DNA of 64,000 nucleotides. Origin: Isoetes taiwanensis. Lineage: Eukaryota > Streptophyta > Lycopodiopsida > Isoetales > Isoetaceae. Under the pieces are notes generated by a model. The model saw only the letters and a program-made list of their open reading frames with translations, was not told the origin of the DNA and did no database searches. Below, one piece after another: positions 11,600 through 24,389 of this stretch. The stretch lies in NCBI GenBank assembly GCA_021234155.1, contig JAJEKV010000041.1:1738447-1802446 (forward strand). The letters run 5' to 3'. The translations under genes and the position numbers were made by a program. Position 1 is the first letter of the stretch; each line of letters opens with the position of its first letter.

Positions 11600-11840
11600 C
11601 CACGATCGTGTTTATTTATCATGGAAAAACTACCCTTATGTTTTGATAAATTTATGCAATGCCCCTGGTCTGACATATTTTGCTGTGTAAAATTTCGTTA
11701 TGTCATAAAATACCCTTGTGTTTTCTGTATTTAGTTTTCTCTATTTAGTAATATGGCCCTATATTCATTTTTGGATCTGGCAAGCGGTTTTCTGGACAAG
11801 CAGCCAAATTCGTTTTTGTCACAAGGGCCCCGTTCCATCT
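11600..11840. other. AT-rich spacer upstream of the SNARE gene
   Basis: It holds the presumed upstream promoter side of the minus-strand gene. No clear TATA box or other signal was found. Open frames on both strands at 11731-11959 overlap each other and merge into the LTR remnant of element D. Confidence 0.35.
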
Positions 11841-12592
11841 CCAGCATTTTTCCAGTAGCATCTCCATCTCCAATTTCGTCACAGTATTTGCAGCAACGAT
11901 ATTCTGGAGCAAGGATTCTTAACATTTTATCATATTTCATTGTGAATTGTTTGATTTGACCAATTGTTATGATGTATATATATTGAGAATATTATGGATA
12001 TTTAATCTTGTGGATTTTCGCTGTCTTTGATGAATAAGAATGGATCATTCCCAATGGCAAAGTGGAAGATTAAATTCTTCACCAATACTATAACTTTTGT
12101 CAAGTTTAAGATCCATTTAGATCTAGCTTTAAGTTAGACAAGATCTCAAGTTGCCAGGAGGGTTAACTGGGCAGGCTCGTCACAGTTGGTATCAGAGCAA
12201 TGTTGGATCTTTGGGGGCAGATTGCAGATTAAGTTGAGATTATGGAATTTTGATACTAATGGTTCTCCCTTCAGAGACAATTGAAGATGCTATCCTCAGC
12301 AGGAGGAGCAGTATCTAGAGGCTTTGTCGTTTGTATAAAGGTGCTAAGGGAGAATTCTCGTTGTGAGCAATGGAAGCAACTAATGATGATGTTGAGGTAT
12401 GGATTAGTGAATAAATTGGCATTGCATATATTGATTCAAATTGGCTGGAGGAATGCTTCACCATATCTATGAGCAACCCATGAGGACATGGGATTAGATT
12501 TTAAAGGAGAGATTGTAACAGACCTGCCCACTTGATGGGCCAGTATACGTACTTATATATGCACACATATACATGGCATGTATGGAGCATGA
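11840..12592 (+). mobile_element. miniature LTR element D (partial 5' LTR, PBS, 329-bp interior, PPT, start of 3' LTR)
   Basis: The right part of an LTR (about 11840-12184) ends in CTCGTCACA. It matches, over CTTCACCAATACTAT, TTGCCAGGAGGGT and GGCAGGCTCGT, the end of the LTR-like insertion E at 19193 read on the minus strand. A PBS lies at 12187-12198 and a purine tract at about 12502-12512. A new LTR start TGTAACAGACCTG is at 12514; its first bases, including CCACTTGATGGGCCAGTAT, match the other end of E. The interior (12185-12513) has no gag or pol. Either this is a TRIM-like non-autonomous element or a deletion removed the coding part. The 3' LTR breaks off at about 12592 against a LINE. 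Confidence 0.7.
12187..12198 (+). promoter_or_regulatory. primer binding site of element D (initiator tRNA-Met type)
   Basis: TGGTATCAGAGC, two bases after the LTR end at 12184, is the usual plant PBS complementary to the 3' end of initiator tRNA-Met. Confidence 0.85.
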
Positions 12593-14560
12593 GTCCAGGG
12601 TTTCGTCTTTTTGGAGAAAGGATTGTTGCGGAGCATGAAGGCGAGCTTGGCAAGCCACCCCTCAAATTGGTCAATGTAGAGACCAAACAATGTTGGGGAG
12701 AGCGGGCATCCTTGGATGACCCCAATATTACTATTGACAGGTTGTCTTGTTCGTGTCAGTCAGCCGGAACATGTCTCATAGAGTCTGTATACCACATTTA
12801 GCAAGTCTTCAAGGGCCCCCAACTGTCTTAGTCTTTCCCACAACTTTTCTCTAGGCACAGTGTCAAAGCCCTTTACAAAGTCGACAAAGCAATAGTAGAA
12901 ATCCTGATGGCAGTTCCTGCTATCTTCATCCAATGTCTGGAGCGTGAATATATTGTCAATGGTGGAGTGTCGGGGCCTGAATCCTGCTTGTGTGAGCGTC
13001 CTCACCTCTGCCTCCTCTACCCACATCGTCAATTGCTGTTCAAAGATGCTGGCCATTAGTTTTGCAAAGAGTAAACTGACCATGATTGTTCTGTAATTGG
13101 CTAGGTTGTGTGGATCTCCTGCCTTGTAGATGGGGACTACTCTGCTAGTGATCCACTGCTGGGAAAATCCTTCCTGTAATGCCCTATTAAATTGTGCGGC
13201 CAAGATGGGCGCTATTGGTGGTCCCCCCCACTTGAGCAGCTCTGCCTGCATGCCATCCAAGTCTGTCGCCTTGCCATTGAACTTGACGCTGTAGGCCTTG
13301 AGTGACATCTGCCTCTGTGATTTCCAAGGCCGGGCCCCTTTGGGGAGGTGCCTCTAGCCGAACCCCAGGAGGGTCATAGAGCTGGTGCAAGTCTTGCACC
13401 CATTGGTCCGGACTAATATTTCCTGCAGGTTGCAGAGGTTTGCTCAGCACCTTCCTCCAAAATGTTCTGGGATGCCTCTCCATTAGGTAAAACATTTCCC
13501 TTTGATGCTCTATAATGTATCTGGCTTTCTCTCCTTTCACAAAAAGATGGTACTGTCTGATCACGAGGGTGCGCAAGGTGAGGTCAGTGACCTGTCGAAT
13601 CCAGCGCTTGAGGTCCTTACATTCATCATCAAACCATTGGTTACGGGGGAAAGCTGTAGTTCCCGAGACCTTATGGGGGAGGCTTCTACCAAAAGCATCT
13701 CTCCGCGGCAGTCATAAGCACTGTGACCAATTTGTCAGACTGTTGTTGTAGTGTGGGGAGCTGCAAAATTTTCGTTAGGTCAGGTACTAGCATCTGGGCA
13801 TAAGTCACTGCGCGGTCATAATCCAGCCGCAATTGAGGCAAGCGGGGGGTTGGATCACATGTATTGCCAATCTACTTGGAGAAAAAGTGGCTGGTGACCC
13901 GAGTCAATCTCTTCATCTCTATTATTTGTGCCTACTCAGAGCTGGGCGACTTTCAGCCACCAATGTGTAATCCGCCACACTGGATCTGCCTTCCTGATTT
14001 TCCTGCATGCAGGTGTAGCCGACAAACAAGGGCCACTGCGCCAAACCATTGCATATGACTAAATCAAAGATGTTGCACATCTGAAGCAATTGACGACCAT
14101 GTCATGTGATCTAATGGGGGTCATCAGTTGATCCAAGCAGTCTCTATAGGGCGGAGCTGCAGGACGTCTTCTGGCAATGGGTCAAACCTCGTGAGCTGTT
14201 CTATTCCCATGCGTGCATTGAAGTCTCCTAGCATCACAACTTTGCCCAATTGCCTGTACAGTTGTGTGTCATCATATAGATCGACATACGAATCCATCCT
14301 ATCCCCTCCTAGGCCAGGAATCGACTCCTTATTAGCCTTCCACATAACATGGGGATAGGTTGCTTTTGAGCCTTGGAGGTCACCAATTTGAAACATCTAG
14401 AGCACCAACTTGCATGGATTCCAATTTTCTGTTAGCGGTTTGGTGGAGCAGCATCTTCCCTACAGAAGTCTATCCCCCTTTGGATCGATCCTTCTGGATC
14501 GGCCATAAGTTTCTGCCCAAAAAGCTCTCACGGTAGGTATAGTACCTGGTTCAGAAGCAA
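12593..14560 (-). pseudogene. LINE ORF2 remnant: endonuclease plus reverse transcriptase, minus strand, several frameshifts
   Basis: Reading from high to low coordinates: an endonuclease/phosphatase-type segment with VMLGDFNARMG (open frame 14396-14124), a linker with RHPRTFWRKVL (13576-13187), then RT. The RT has TIMVSLLFAKLMASI, QAGFRPRHSTIDNIF and palm motif A FVDFVKGFDTVPRE in frame 13308-12760. A further frame shift follows, to GCPLSPTLFGLYID at about 12740-12690. The copy ends at about 12592, before the YADD motif, where it meets LTR sequence of element D. The upper limit near 14560 is approximate. This is the same family as the GC-rich copy at 43.7-48.8 kb. Confidence 0.85.
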
Positions 14561-15350
14561 CCATCCAAAAAAAATTCAAGCATCAAAAAATAAAACTTTT
14601 TTGTTGTGGTTGTTTATGGTTGATTTTATGCTTCCTTATCTTTCTTAATCATAACAACATCATCTTTTATTAAAAAACACAACAATGCCTATTACAAAGG
14701 ATAATGGTAATCATGAAAATTATTAATATTTATATCATCCCTTCAGGAATTTTTTTTTTTCATATCTAGGTTTCTTTTGTATTGTTTCCAACACAAACCA
14801 TTACATCCAACACTTTCAAATTAAAATCCCACTAAAACCCCCTTTAATTGGGTGCATATTAACAGGAAGTTGACTCCAAGCATCGAGAGCTGTAGCGCAT
14901 GAATTTAGTGTGTATGAAATCGTGGCAGGGTGAAAGAATATCACTGCTAAAACATTTGTGAGGGAAAATATTTAAACTCGAAATTTTGATAACTCTATGT
15001 TACTGCCTTCAACCAATGAATATCAGAGATGAGAGTGGAAAAGAATCCAACTTAGAAGTTACTATCTCGATCAAAGGAGCTTCCTTCTATCTCTCATCGG
15101 CGAAATTCTATAACATGGTCACGGGAACCATTTCCCAATGACAATAAGAACCCCTAGATTGTTTCCACCTTACTATGGTTGCACAAGTCTGACGGATTTG
15201 TTGCCACCACAGTGTTGGTTTAGAGGAAAGACAATTGCTAGGCTGGAGTCTTCTATTTCAATTAGAAAATAAAGCTACCATTGGATAAGTATAATGAGAA
15301 ACTACATTGTGGCCTTTGAGATCAAGTAACCTTTTTCTACCTAGAACTTA
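14560..15350. other. non-coding interval, nothing recognised
   Basis: AT-rich with a poly(T) run near 14751-14760. No open frame of note and no termini were found. Confidence 0.35.
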
Positions 15351-15353
15351 ACA

Positions 15354-15384
15354 CTAGTACCGAATGCCCGGCGTTGCCGGGCAT
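15354..15384 (-). mobile_element. possible Helitron 3' end (minus strand)
   Basis: On the minus strand a 9-bp perfect stem with a 3-base loop (15384-15364, core GCCCGGC/GCCGGGC) is followed after six bases by CTAG (15357-15354) and then T. Helitrons end in CTRR next to T, preceded by a GC-rich hairpin. The element would extend to higher coordinates, but its TC start was not located and no Rep/helicase gene is present. Confidence 0.4.
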
Positions 15385-15594
15385 ACGTACAAATATAAGT
15401 TAATGCGCTACATTTGATTGGACTAAATAGGTAGTGATAGAGGGCATGAACGATTACATCCAAAACCTTAAAAAGAAAACCCTCAATTATTATTCTAGAT
15501 ATTGAAATATATGATGATGTTCCAAGTTGAAATTTATTATATGAAGATGATATTAGCTAATACATGTTATAGAATAGAATAGATTTTTAGCGTC

Positions 15595-15715
15595 CACGGA
15601 GACTAATTGGCCTATGGGACCCAAAAAAAAAGAGTAGGAAGCGTATTACAGACAGGATTAAAAAACCCCCCGCCCCTAAGGGTTTTCGAGGGAAAACCCT
15701 TATAGAGAGAGTGAT
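15595..15715 (-). mobile_element. LINE 3' tail, minus strand
   Basis: Read on the minus strand this matches the tail of the LINE at 48.69-48.81 kb: a GGTTTTCCCTCGAAAACC hairpin, a C/G-rich run, TTTAATCC, CGTAATNCGCTT, TTGGGTCCCATAG and GTCTCCGTGGACG. It is a strongly 5'-truncated insertion or a fragment. Confidence 0.7.
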
Positions 15716-15719
15716 AATG

Positions 15720-16119
15720 CGATATAGATGTCGATGTGGACGTGTGAGTTTGGATGTTGGAACTATTTTGAGAGTGTATTTTGAATGTATTGAGTTGGAG
15801 TCTTGTGATATTTGTGGTTATAAAGAAGAGGCATATGTACTACATCATTTGCAATGGTGTTAGGGATACGGGTTCACGTCAAATGAGAAGACATCAACTT
15901 GAAATAAATGTTTCTTAATGCGGTGCAATCACTTAATTTGCGCTTCATCATGGTTGATGGCGTTGGAAGTCCTTTCAAAAGCAATGGCTCCATAAATAGT
16001 ATATGCATACACCATAGGGAGGAAGAGGGATGTAAGACTTCTTTCTTAAACAATAAAGCAAGGAAATCATCATAAAGTTTATTAAACTACTTGTACTATT
16101 GAAAGGTTTAAGGTATGCA
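15720..16119. other. flank of element C, no gene recognised
   Basis: Short frames only. It adjoins the GTTAA target duplication of the large LTR element, and its pre-insertion continuation is the sequence from 33133. Confidence 0.35.
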
Positions 16120-16124
16120 GTTAA
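16120..16124. repeat. left target-site duplication of element C (GTTAA)
   Basis: GTTAA here and at 33128-33132 bracket the two LTRs exactly. Confidence 0.85.
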
Positions 16125-17732
16125 TGTGACGCTCCCTGAACATAAACGACACTCGGGCGTATACATACATGGACTTTCCCCTCCCATGGCAACCAACTCG
16201 CCACGAGCAGGGCCCTCCGTCTAACTCGGGCCATCTATAAAAAGATGCTCGAGTGAAGGACACAGAGGGGTCATTCGGCCCACGCCTTCAATGGGGCTCC
16301 TATGTCGCGGAAGCGTGAATACCAGGTTAGCACACAGCATAATCATATCATAAAATACCACCACGAGGGGTGGCACATCCATCCAAGTGATAACAACAAA
16401 GAATATGCATTTAATACTAGGGAAAACACCCCAAACCCATGGTTCTACCCCGGTTCAGACTCCAGTGAGGATCGACTGACGGCTAGGTCTCAAGAGATCA
16501 GCAGACCGAATCTTAGCATGGCGTTGGCTGGCATGGAACATTGGCTAGGGTTGTCCACTCCATCCGCCCCTCCTGTGCACACTTTGCAGATGAGTCGAAT
16601 CATGCTATGGCATCACTATAGCCTTCCGGAGTCGCAGACTCAAGGTATCACCCTTCGAGCCTACTCCAGGGTTCATGACGCCCCGGTCCGATGAGGCAGG
16701 TCAGGGAAGTGTCCCCTTCCAGGATCACAGTGGTTCCATGGGTGAGCTAGAGAATAGATGCCGCATCAGCGACCCCCGCATCCATACCCGACTTACTCAC
16801 CCTAAATCTACTCAAAGTACAGGGTGCCCCATTCGGGTCACACCTCTGCACCCAGGGAGTGTCAGACCCATACTCGGCCCTCTACGTGACCGGCTATCAG
16901 GCCTAGCCCACTGTAGGAGTCTCAGGAGCCTTCTATGTTCGTGCAAGATCCCACCCCCACTTCACCACTGCGTCCCTTCTCTGGTACTAAGCAATTCCAT
17001 AGCATCCATGACTCGGTGGTCTCTTGTGCACAGGCCGTATTAATTGGGAATTAAAGGAGCTACTAGGAGCATACTAAAGCATGAAGCACAGAGGTCTCTA
17101 CCCCCCTCTAATCCCTACTTTACGGAAGACTAACAGAGATACTTTCATAGATTCATCCATCCATTCATAATAACCATAATCCATAATTGAAATGTAAATC
17201 CTAAATATCAAAGAAGGGTTAATCCTAAGTAAGAACAACCAGAGAAGACTCAAAGAACTTAACTGAAGTGCTAGTCTTAAAGATATTAACTAGATTATCT
17301 ACTAACCCGAGTTTCGACTTGATCCATTGTCATAAGGCGCCTCCATCTCTCCGTAATCTGGTGTTCAGCAACAACTGGGGTGTTCAGCAACAGTTCCAGG
17401 TACTTGGGCGCTCAGTTGCTCCTCCTCCTGGCTCGATTTTGGGGTGAAATGGGGGTAGTGATCCACCTTGATGGCCCAAGTTAGCATTCCCATGCTGGCC
17501 AATCGAGTTTGGCCATGTGGCACCTTCCCAAGTAATCAATTAACTTAATTAAACTAATTAGACATTAATTCCTTAATTATAGGTTATTATCCTTAATAAT
17601 TAATTTAGCATAGCTAAATTAATCCCTTTTAGGTCAACCCCCTAGGTTACAATACCCCATGGTGGCGTACCTTTACGGGGTGACATGTCAGTATATTTAT
17701 ACGTATATCGTATAAATACTTGGAACGTCACA
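16125..17732 (-). repeat. 3' LTR of element C
   Basis: 1608 bp, nearly identical to 31536-33127. On the plus strand it holds a 130-codon open frame (16302-16694) that is also present in the other LTR; this is expected of identical LTRs and is antisense to the element. A 25-bp palindrome (17694-17718, arms TATTTATACG/CGTATAAATA) sits near the U3 start and has lost pairing in the other LTR. Confidence 0.95.
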
Positions 17733-17747
17733 TTCTCCCCTTCTTAG
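17733..17747 (-). promoter_or_regulatory. polypurine tract of element C
   Basis: On the minus strand CTAAGAAGGGGAGAA runs directly into the 3' LTR start TGTGACG, the position expected for the plus-strand primer. Confidence 0.8.
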
Positions 17748-18221
17748 AAATAATGCTATCCTCAGCATTAGGGTTAGTAAAAAATATAGGAAAGTACATT
17801 ATGAAGGAAGGTAATTCCTTATTTCCGAAGGTAATACATTAAAACTTAAAGTTTGAAACAGTTTAAGCACCGTGGTGCATTTCACATGATCTTCACAAGA
17901 AAGTTTAAGGACCGAAGTCCGATATCAAACATCAGAGTAGCAAAAAGGAAACACATGTAAACAAGATAAACTGGAAAAAGTCGGGCCATCAGCAACCCTC
18001 TATACATGGGCAGGTCACGTACTGCTCACTGGCCTGCACATGTCAATACATCAGTATATATAGATAAGAGAAATAGGTTGTGGTTAAAGGGACCACCCCC
18101 TGTAAGAAATAAAAGAAAAATCTATCTACAAGGGAACCTATCATGCCTATGGTTCGCAATCCATTGCGGCGTAAGGAATGGTCAAGTTCCCATTATAGCC
18201 GAGATGAACGCGGCCTATCAA
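17748..18221. other. 3' untranslated part of element C
   Basis: No coding frame on the element's strand. It lies between the chromodomain ORF and the PPT. Confidence 0.6.
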
Positions 18222-19192
18222 CTACATGCTTTCCAAGCAATTCGAGGTCATGCCCACATTGATAATACACCACGTCCTAGAGAACACGAAGGTGATCTCA
18301 TCATCGGTAACTATTATCAAGCACGATGCATTTACCCCTCTACTGCATGATTCTCGGCGAATCAAGCCTTCAAGCTTACCGCCGGGAGCGGGGTTGATAG
18401 CATCGTTGATGGTGCGGCCCTGAGATTCTCGCATGAAGTCTGGATAGTGCTTCTCAAGGTCTATCTTCATCACCCATGTAGCATCCTCAGCTGGCAAGTG
18501 TTTCCACTTAACCAAGTATTGTAGCATTTGACTCCTTCTAGTCTGCTTATAGGCTCGATCAAGAAGAGCTTTAGGCACTATATCTAGATGCTCTTCTGTT
18601 ATTTCCAGAAGGGTGGGTGTATCCAATATCTCATCTGGATCCGGGGTGTGTTGCTTCAATAGACTCACATGAAAGACCTTGTGGATCTTCAAGCGGGGTG
18701 GCAAATCCAAGCGATATGCCTGTTCTCCAACACGTTCAATGATTTTGAACGGCCCAGCCCATCTGGGTGCCAGCTTCTTGCAGTTACCAATCTTAAGCTT
18801 GGCTTGTTTTACCCTAATCTTAAGCCAAACTGATTCGCCCACCTGGAAGACTCGTGGGGTCCTGTGCTTATCTGCTACACTCTTCTAACGACTGCATGCA
18901 GCCAATAAGTAACCACGAACTTCTTCAACCAAAGCTTGCATTTCCAAGTGTTGAGAAACCTCCACTTTAGAAACGGGATTATGCCATGTGTCTGGAGTAA
19001 GGCATTGATAACCATAATTTATCATGAAGGGAGACATTCTGGAAGACTCCTGTTTCATGCTGTTATAGGCAAATTCAACCAGATAAATATAGTCAGCCCA
19101 TTGTGACTGCTTACTCCACACATAACTTCGTAGCATATCTTCTATAATACGATTGGTACGCTCTGTCTGACCATCCGTCTGAGGATGATATG
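18222..19192 (-). pseudogene. element C integrase C-terminal half with chromodomain
   Basis: The frame from 19192 to 18885 continues the integrase core after insertion E, with the catalytic Glu region HPQTDGQTERTNRIIEDML. After a frame shift near 18880 a second open frame (18842-18222) has the SH3-like C-terminal domain (APRWAGPFKIIERVG, HKVFHVSLLK). A chromodomain follows at about 18578-18432 (LQYLVKWKHLPAEDATW) with the usual tryptophans. Chromodomains of such elements direct integration to particular chromatin. Seen: motifs and frame break. Inferred: type II chromodomain. Confidence 0.88.
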
Positions 19193-20299
19193 TGTAACGA
19201 GCCTGCCGAGTTGACCCTCCTGGCAATTCGGGATCTCATCTAAACTTCCACTAATTCTAGGTTGATAGTATTGGTGAAGAATTGAATCTTCTTACTCATA
19301 ATAATCAGAGAACAACCATAGTATATCCATCGTCAAATACAATAATATTCAGAGAAATACTATCGTCAATACATTCACAAGATCTAGCTCAGCAATTTAA
19401 CACAAGAGCTTCTCCTCTGGAACTCAATCACGATCCCTGGCTACACTGCTGCCGCTAGCTTGACCACTGCCTGCTAATCCACTGCACCATGCACTCAAAG
19501 GGGTTAGTCCTCGTGACTAAGTGGGGATCGCATAGCTGCCTCTGCATACATGGAAACACTCTGGAATTTTGGATAACAAGAACATAAACAACTCAAGACA
19601 CAAGAACTTATGGTGAAATGCTAGACGATGACAACAAAGTAAACATCATGAACATCCAAATAAAAGAACATAACTAAAGTACCAAACCATCATGAACAAA
19701 CTCCGGGACAATGGGTAGCTCAGCCAGCCTACATATAGGCCCTGTTAGCAGCATGTTGCCCAGCCAGCTTACATTCCAAGCCCTGTAGCGGGTGGTGGGG
19801 TGAACCTCGTATACGCATACCCTCTCAGCCCACGTCTGGCACTGGAGGACCTCTTACCATAGGGTTTCACAAGAGTTGACTGACGTAGCAATCCCTGCCA
19901 GGAGAACTAACGCCCGGTGTCACAGAGCACAAGAACCACAGAGAATCACAGATGAACATGAGCATGCCGGAGCAACCTAGGCCACCGAACCTAGAAGTCC
20001 GACCCCGGAGGTTCCAATAAACATAATCAAATACCAAGACAACAGTGGAACAATGCAAATACGATGACATGTGGTGTTCATTAGAATGTTTACTATAAAT
20101 GTGCCTAGATCATACTCTTAGCCGTTGTCAAGGTTGCCCATACAACCTAATCATGCCGAGGTAGCTAGATCGGTGATGAAACCCTGATGACAGCTCAAAT
20201 ATTGATGTAGCGTGCTCAAACCACCCCTGTAAGGTTGATGCAGTACTCGCTTGATCATATTATTTACTTAAGCTCTCTTAGGTATGGTTCCAATGTTTA

Positions 20300-22960
20300 A
20301 CACTAGAGTGGTCAGGTGATGGACCAGAAATGGTCCATTTGCAGTGTTTACTTTAAAATTCATATAAAATCAATGGTACAAAATCTATTCGAACCCTTCC
20401 TAGGAGTTTATATATGGCAGTCATGGTCCACTAGAAAAATACCTAAAAATATATACACCTCCATTCTTGTAAGTTATGCTCTAGCAAACTCAGGGGGGGT
20501 CAAGTACCAAAAGCTTCATCTTTACATAAAGTAAAACTGTCTCGACAAAACGATTTTTTTAAATTTTTTGATTACCAAGATATTTTTCTACACGAGATAG
20601 AGAAAATGACACAAAACACCACATGTCAATCCGAAGTCTGTGAAGAAAGATAGGGCCATTCAAACATGACAGGGTCAAAACTGCTTTCTGCCTCCTCAGA
20701 ACCAATTATGGTTCCCAGAAGGCAGTTGTAGTATAAATACAACAACTTTTACAAGGAAATGCATTTTGAGCTAATATTTGACATATGAGCAATTGACAAG
20801 TTTCTTCATCCCATAAAAATGTTAGCTGACCTTGAATTTGACGTTTGGACTTTCACTTTTGATCTCAAGTTTAGGTAACTTGTAATAATGATTAATATTT
20901 CCCCACATAGAACAAAACTTACTCTATGATGTCCTCCAAAAAATCATAATATGAAAGTTCAAAATGATATGAAACTAATGCAAAAACAAGCTCATTAAAA
21001 AAGCAAAAGACATGGTCACAAGAAATCAAGAAAGGTTTCTGTACCTGAGCCCATTATTGGTCCATAGGTCCATTTAAAATCAATAACTTCCTTATATTAA
21101 TTGATCTGAAGTTGAATTTTGGGATATGAATAGCTTCTCATTTACTTTAATAAGGAAAATATTTGTTGACCATAACCTTGAGATTTGGATTAAACTTTAT
21201 AGAATCAAATTCAAATATGTCTTCTATGTTTATTCTAGATTTATGCCTCGAGATGTGACTTTGAAAAAACACATTCTCAAAATGTCCCATGTCATGAAAT
21301 CACTGCAAAAAAATTCAAAGAAAAATATGGAAGTTTATGACTATAAAAAGTCAAGTTAGACTGCTATGTGCAGCTCCACTTGTAGACCATTATTGGTCCA
21401 CCGGACTGGAAGTTTAAAAATTAATAGAGGCAACATCTTAATCAATTTTGATCTCAACTTTAGAATGTAGTTTATGTGTACAACTCTCTATGGGGTAAAA
21501 TTAATTGGTTAGACGAGCTTCCATAATTGGAGGGCAATGTTTAAGCACAAATAACTGTGAATTTATGGGGTATTTATTTGCCAATTGAATCTACATGGAC
21601 TTCCACTTACACCATTCAAAAATTATATTGTTAAAGATAAGAAACCATGGTATCATTATGGGGACAAAATGGATAGGGGCTAGTGAGAGATATATGCTCT
21701 ATACAATTGGTCTAGTTATGGACCATAAATGGTTCATGCTTAATTATATTCATATCTTTCAAATAGTATATTATTTCAATATGAAAATTAAGAGTTATAT
21801 TGCAAAGGAAGACCCGCATTCATGAAAAATATAGTGTACATAAAAGATGACCTACTTGTAACATTATCCTATTGGAACTCTAATGCTTTGTAGCAGCAAT
21901 GGATACACCAGTTTTATACTAGTAAAAAATAACTATGTTTCTCCGCATATTTTTGCAAGAAAGCCACACAACCTATATAGGGGACCTATATATATGTCCC
22001 TTGTCATATTTTGAACCATTTGAAAGGCTTACTTGGAGAAATGTAGTGTGTTTTCTACAAAGCTGAGAAAGACGCATCAAAGGTCATATGGTTTATACTT
22101 AAACTTCACAATCTTCACTTTCATTCATCAATAAACATCACTCGCTAGTAAATGATGAGTTTTCAGCCTATAATTTTGGAATTAACTCAAATTTTTAACC
22201 TCTAATGTGTTAATCCTATGGTTGTACATCATCTTTAAATCTAGTTAATTGCATGGTTAAACCCTAATTACACTATATGCAAGTTGATAGAGTAATTTTC
22301 TATGTAGATATAAGAAGAATGCATCATTCATTACCCTCGTAATACTTACAGGTGGTGATTTTGGAGCATTTTAACATTATTATAATTTTGTCCTAAATTC
22401 TGTATTGGAAATTCTCTATTAGATTTTGAAGTTGATATAACTTATGAACACTCCAAAAAAACATAAGATTATACACATATAGTTAAGAATTCATGGCCAC
22501 AAGAATTAACCCAAAACTTGTAATAATAAGAGAGAAATAATTCCTAAACCGCATGCAGCATTTTTGAACAAAATAGGGTTTGCCGGCTTCCACGGACGTT
22601 AGATGATAGCAACCAAAGTTGAAAACATACAAATCAATGTGTTTTATCATAAATAGACAAATACTTTCAGTTTTAGCAAGGTTTAGGCTTGTTTATACTA
22701 GGAAAACCCAAGAATGCAGTTCTGGACTATTGCAGAAACTGTCAAATTCTCTAATATTTGAACAATCACTACAACATATAGGTGAGTTCATTGCCCTTGA
22801 AATTCTTGAAGGTCATTAAGAATCAAGTAAAGATTGATATGGTGGCGATATATCACGAAATTGAAACTTCTATTCTCAGATATATTGGTTTAAGTGACAG
22901 TGGGTCAACTGGACCAATTCTGGTCCATGGACCAGGAATGGTCCCCGGGACCACTCTCGT
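20300..22960. repeat. diverged tandem array of about 350-bp units with a TGGTCCA palindrome motif, inside E
   Basis: Hyphenated palindromes of the type GGACCA...TGGTCC recur near 20320, 20700 (weak), 21055, 21390, 21720 and 22905. Several are followed by A/T-rich text containing AAATCAATA and TGATCTNAANTT. Spacing of the first five is roughly 330-380 bp. The copies are heavily diverged, so the array is old. Confidence 0.5.
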
Positions 22961-24389
22961 GTTAAATATTTAAAATTCCACTTCTTAGCTAATGAATTAA
23001 TTGCGCATTCAGACTGCGCCTCCAACTTACACTTTTCCTGCTTAAAAATCCATGGGGTCCCCTGACCGCAACTGCCTGGAACTTCCGTCAAGCAGCTCCC
23101 AGGCAAGCCCCATCTCTAGGAGCAAGCCGGTACAATTACCTTGGTTATCTAGTTACAAATTACACATTTATTCATTCTTAATGTTATTCTTACTACTCAT
23201 AATTATTCTCCCCAATCTTCATGCTCGGATCTCTTCTGCCGGCTAAATCCTTCTTTGCCTTAAGCCAAAATGCAAGCCAACTATATCCATGGTTATTTAA
23301 CTTTATAATTTAGCATCCAAACAATTTGACAAGACAACAAAGTGACATCTCCAAATATAAACAACAAGAAAAATAGAAACGAAAACCCAAAAGTTACAAG
23401 AACAGAAAAGAATCTGAGACTTGGCCTCTTCGACTCTGGTTCCTACATCGATCCTCCACAATCAAGTTCGAAATTGATGTTAAACCCTTTCCTGGCAGAC
23501 CCACAGTGGATTCAGGGTAATTTAAGGCAGTTCTGAGCAATTCCGAGCCATCTTTCGGCCCTTCTACCATGACCCAACAAGCATTTCCAGCTCCAAATTC
23601 AATATAAAACAGATGCTTCTACAATTTCGGCTCCTTAGCAACCCAAATCGACCTGTTCCAGGTCGTTTCCAAGTGCTTCCCATAGATCCAGTTTCCGCTG
23701 TGGCGATTCGATTGCAGATAAAACCGGTTGCTGCAGCCCATAATTCCTGAACTAGATTACTTCTGCATCCATTTCGACCTACTCCAGGCCCTTCTGAGGC
23801 ATAAATCGGCCTCTATCATGCAATTTCGACCTCTGCCATGAGTTTGGGTCTGATCTAAGGCAGTTGGGTCACCGTTCTGTATTATGGAATGACCATGTCG
23901 ACCTCTGATTTTATCAAATCAGCCCTTGATTCCTTCAATTTGACTTCTTAGCAAGCCAAATCCATCTGTTCTTGGTCCTTCTGAGAAGCTTCCATAAACT
24001 TAGCATCCGACTGTGGCAACTCTGCTGCAGTTTACACCGTTGATGTAGCTCATAATATCCCGATTTAATTCTAGAATACATGCAGCTTCACTTTGCTTTA
24101 CCAAAGCATCAACAATTCTCACCATAGCTGTTACACCGAAATTATTTATCCAAAGCATGCATCTAATGATTCAAAGCAGCTAATAACTCACTTGAATCCG
24201 TGAAAACCCCACCTGATAGAAGAATATTTGATGCCGTTCCCAAGCTCTGGCATCCTCACTTGATCCGCCAATCCTCCCAGTGCAATCCTTCTTTGCCTTC
24301 ATGCTCCAGGTTGCCTTCTCTTGCGAAAACCTTCATGTCTCCAATCCCCACTAAGCTCTCCAAGAAACTCTTGCTTATATGCTCCTCCA

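Noticed and set aside
16302-16694. 130-codon open frame repeated at 31713-32105, suggesting a conserved protein
   Set aside because: It lies in the two LTRs of one element, so identity is expected, and it is antisense to the element's transcript. No family motif.
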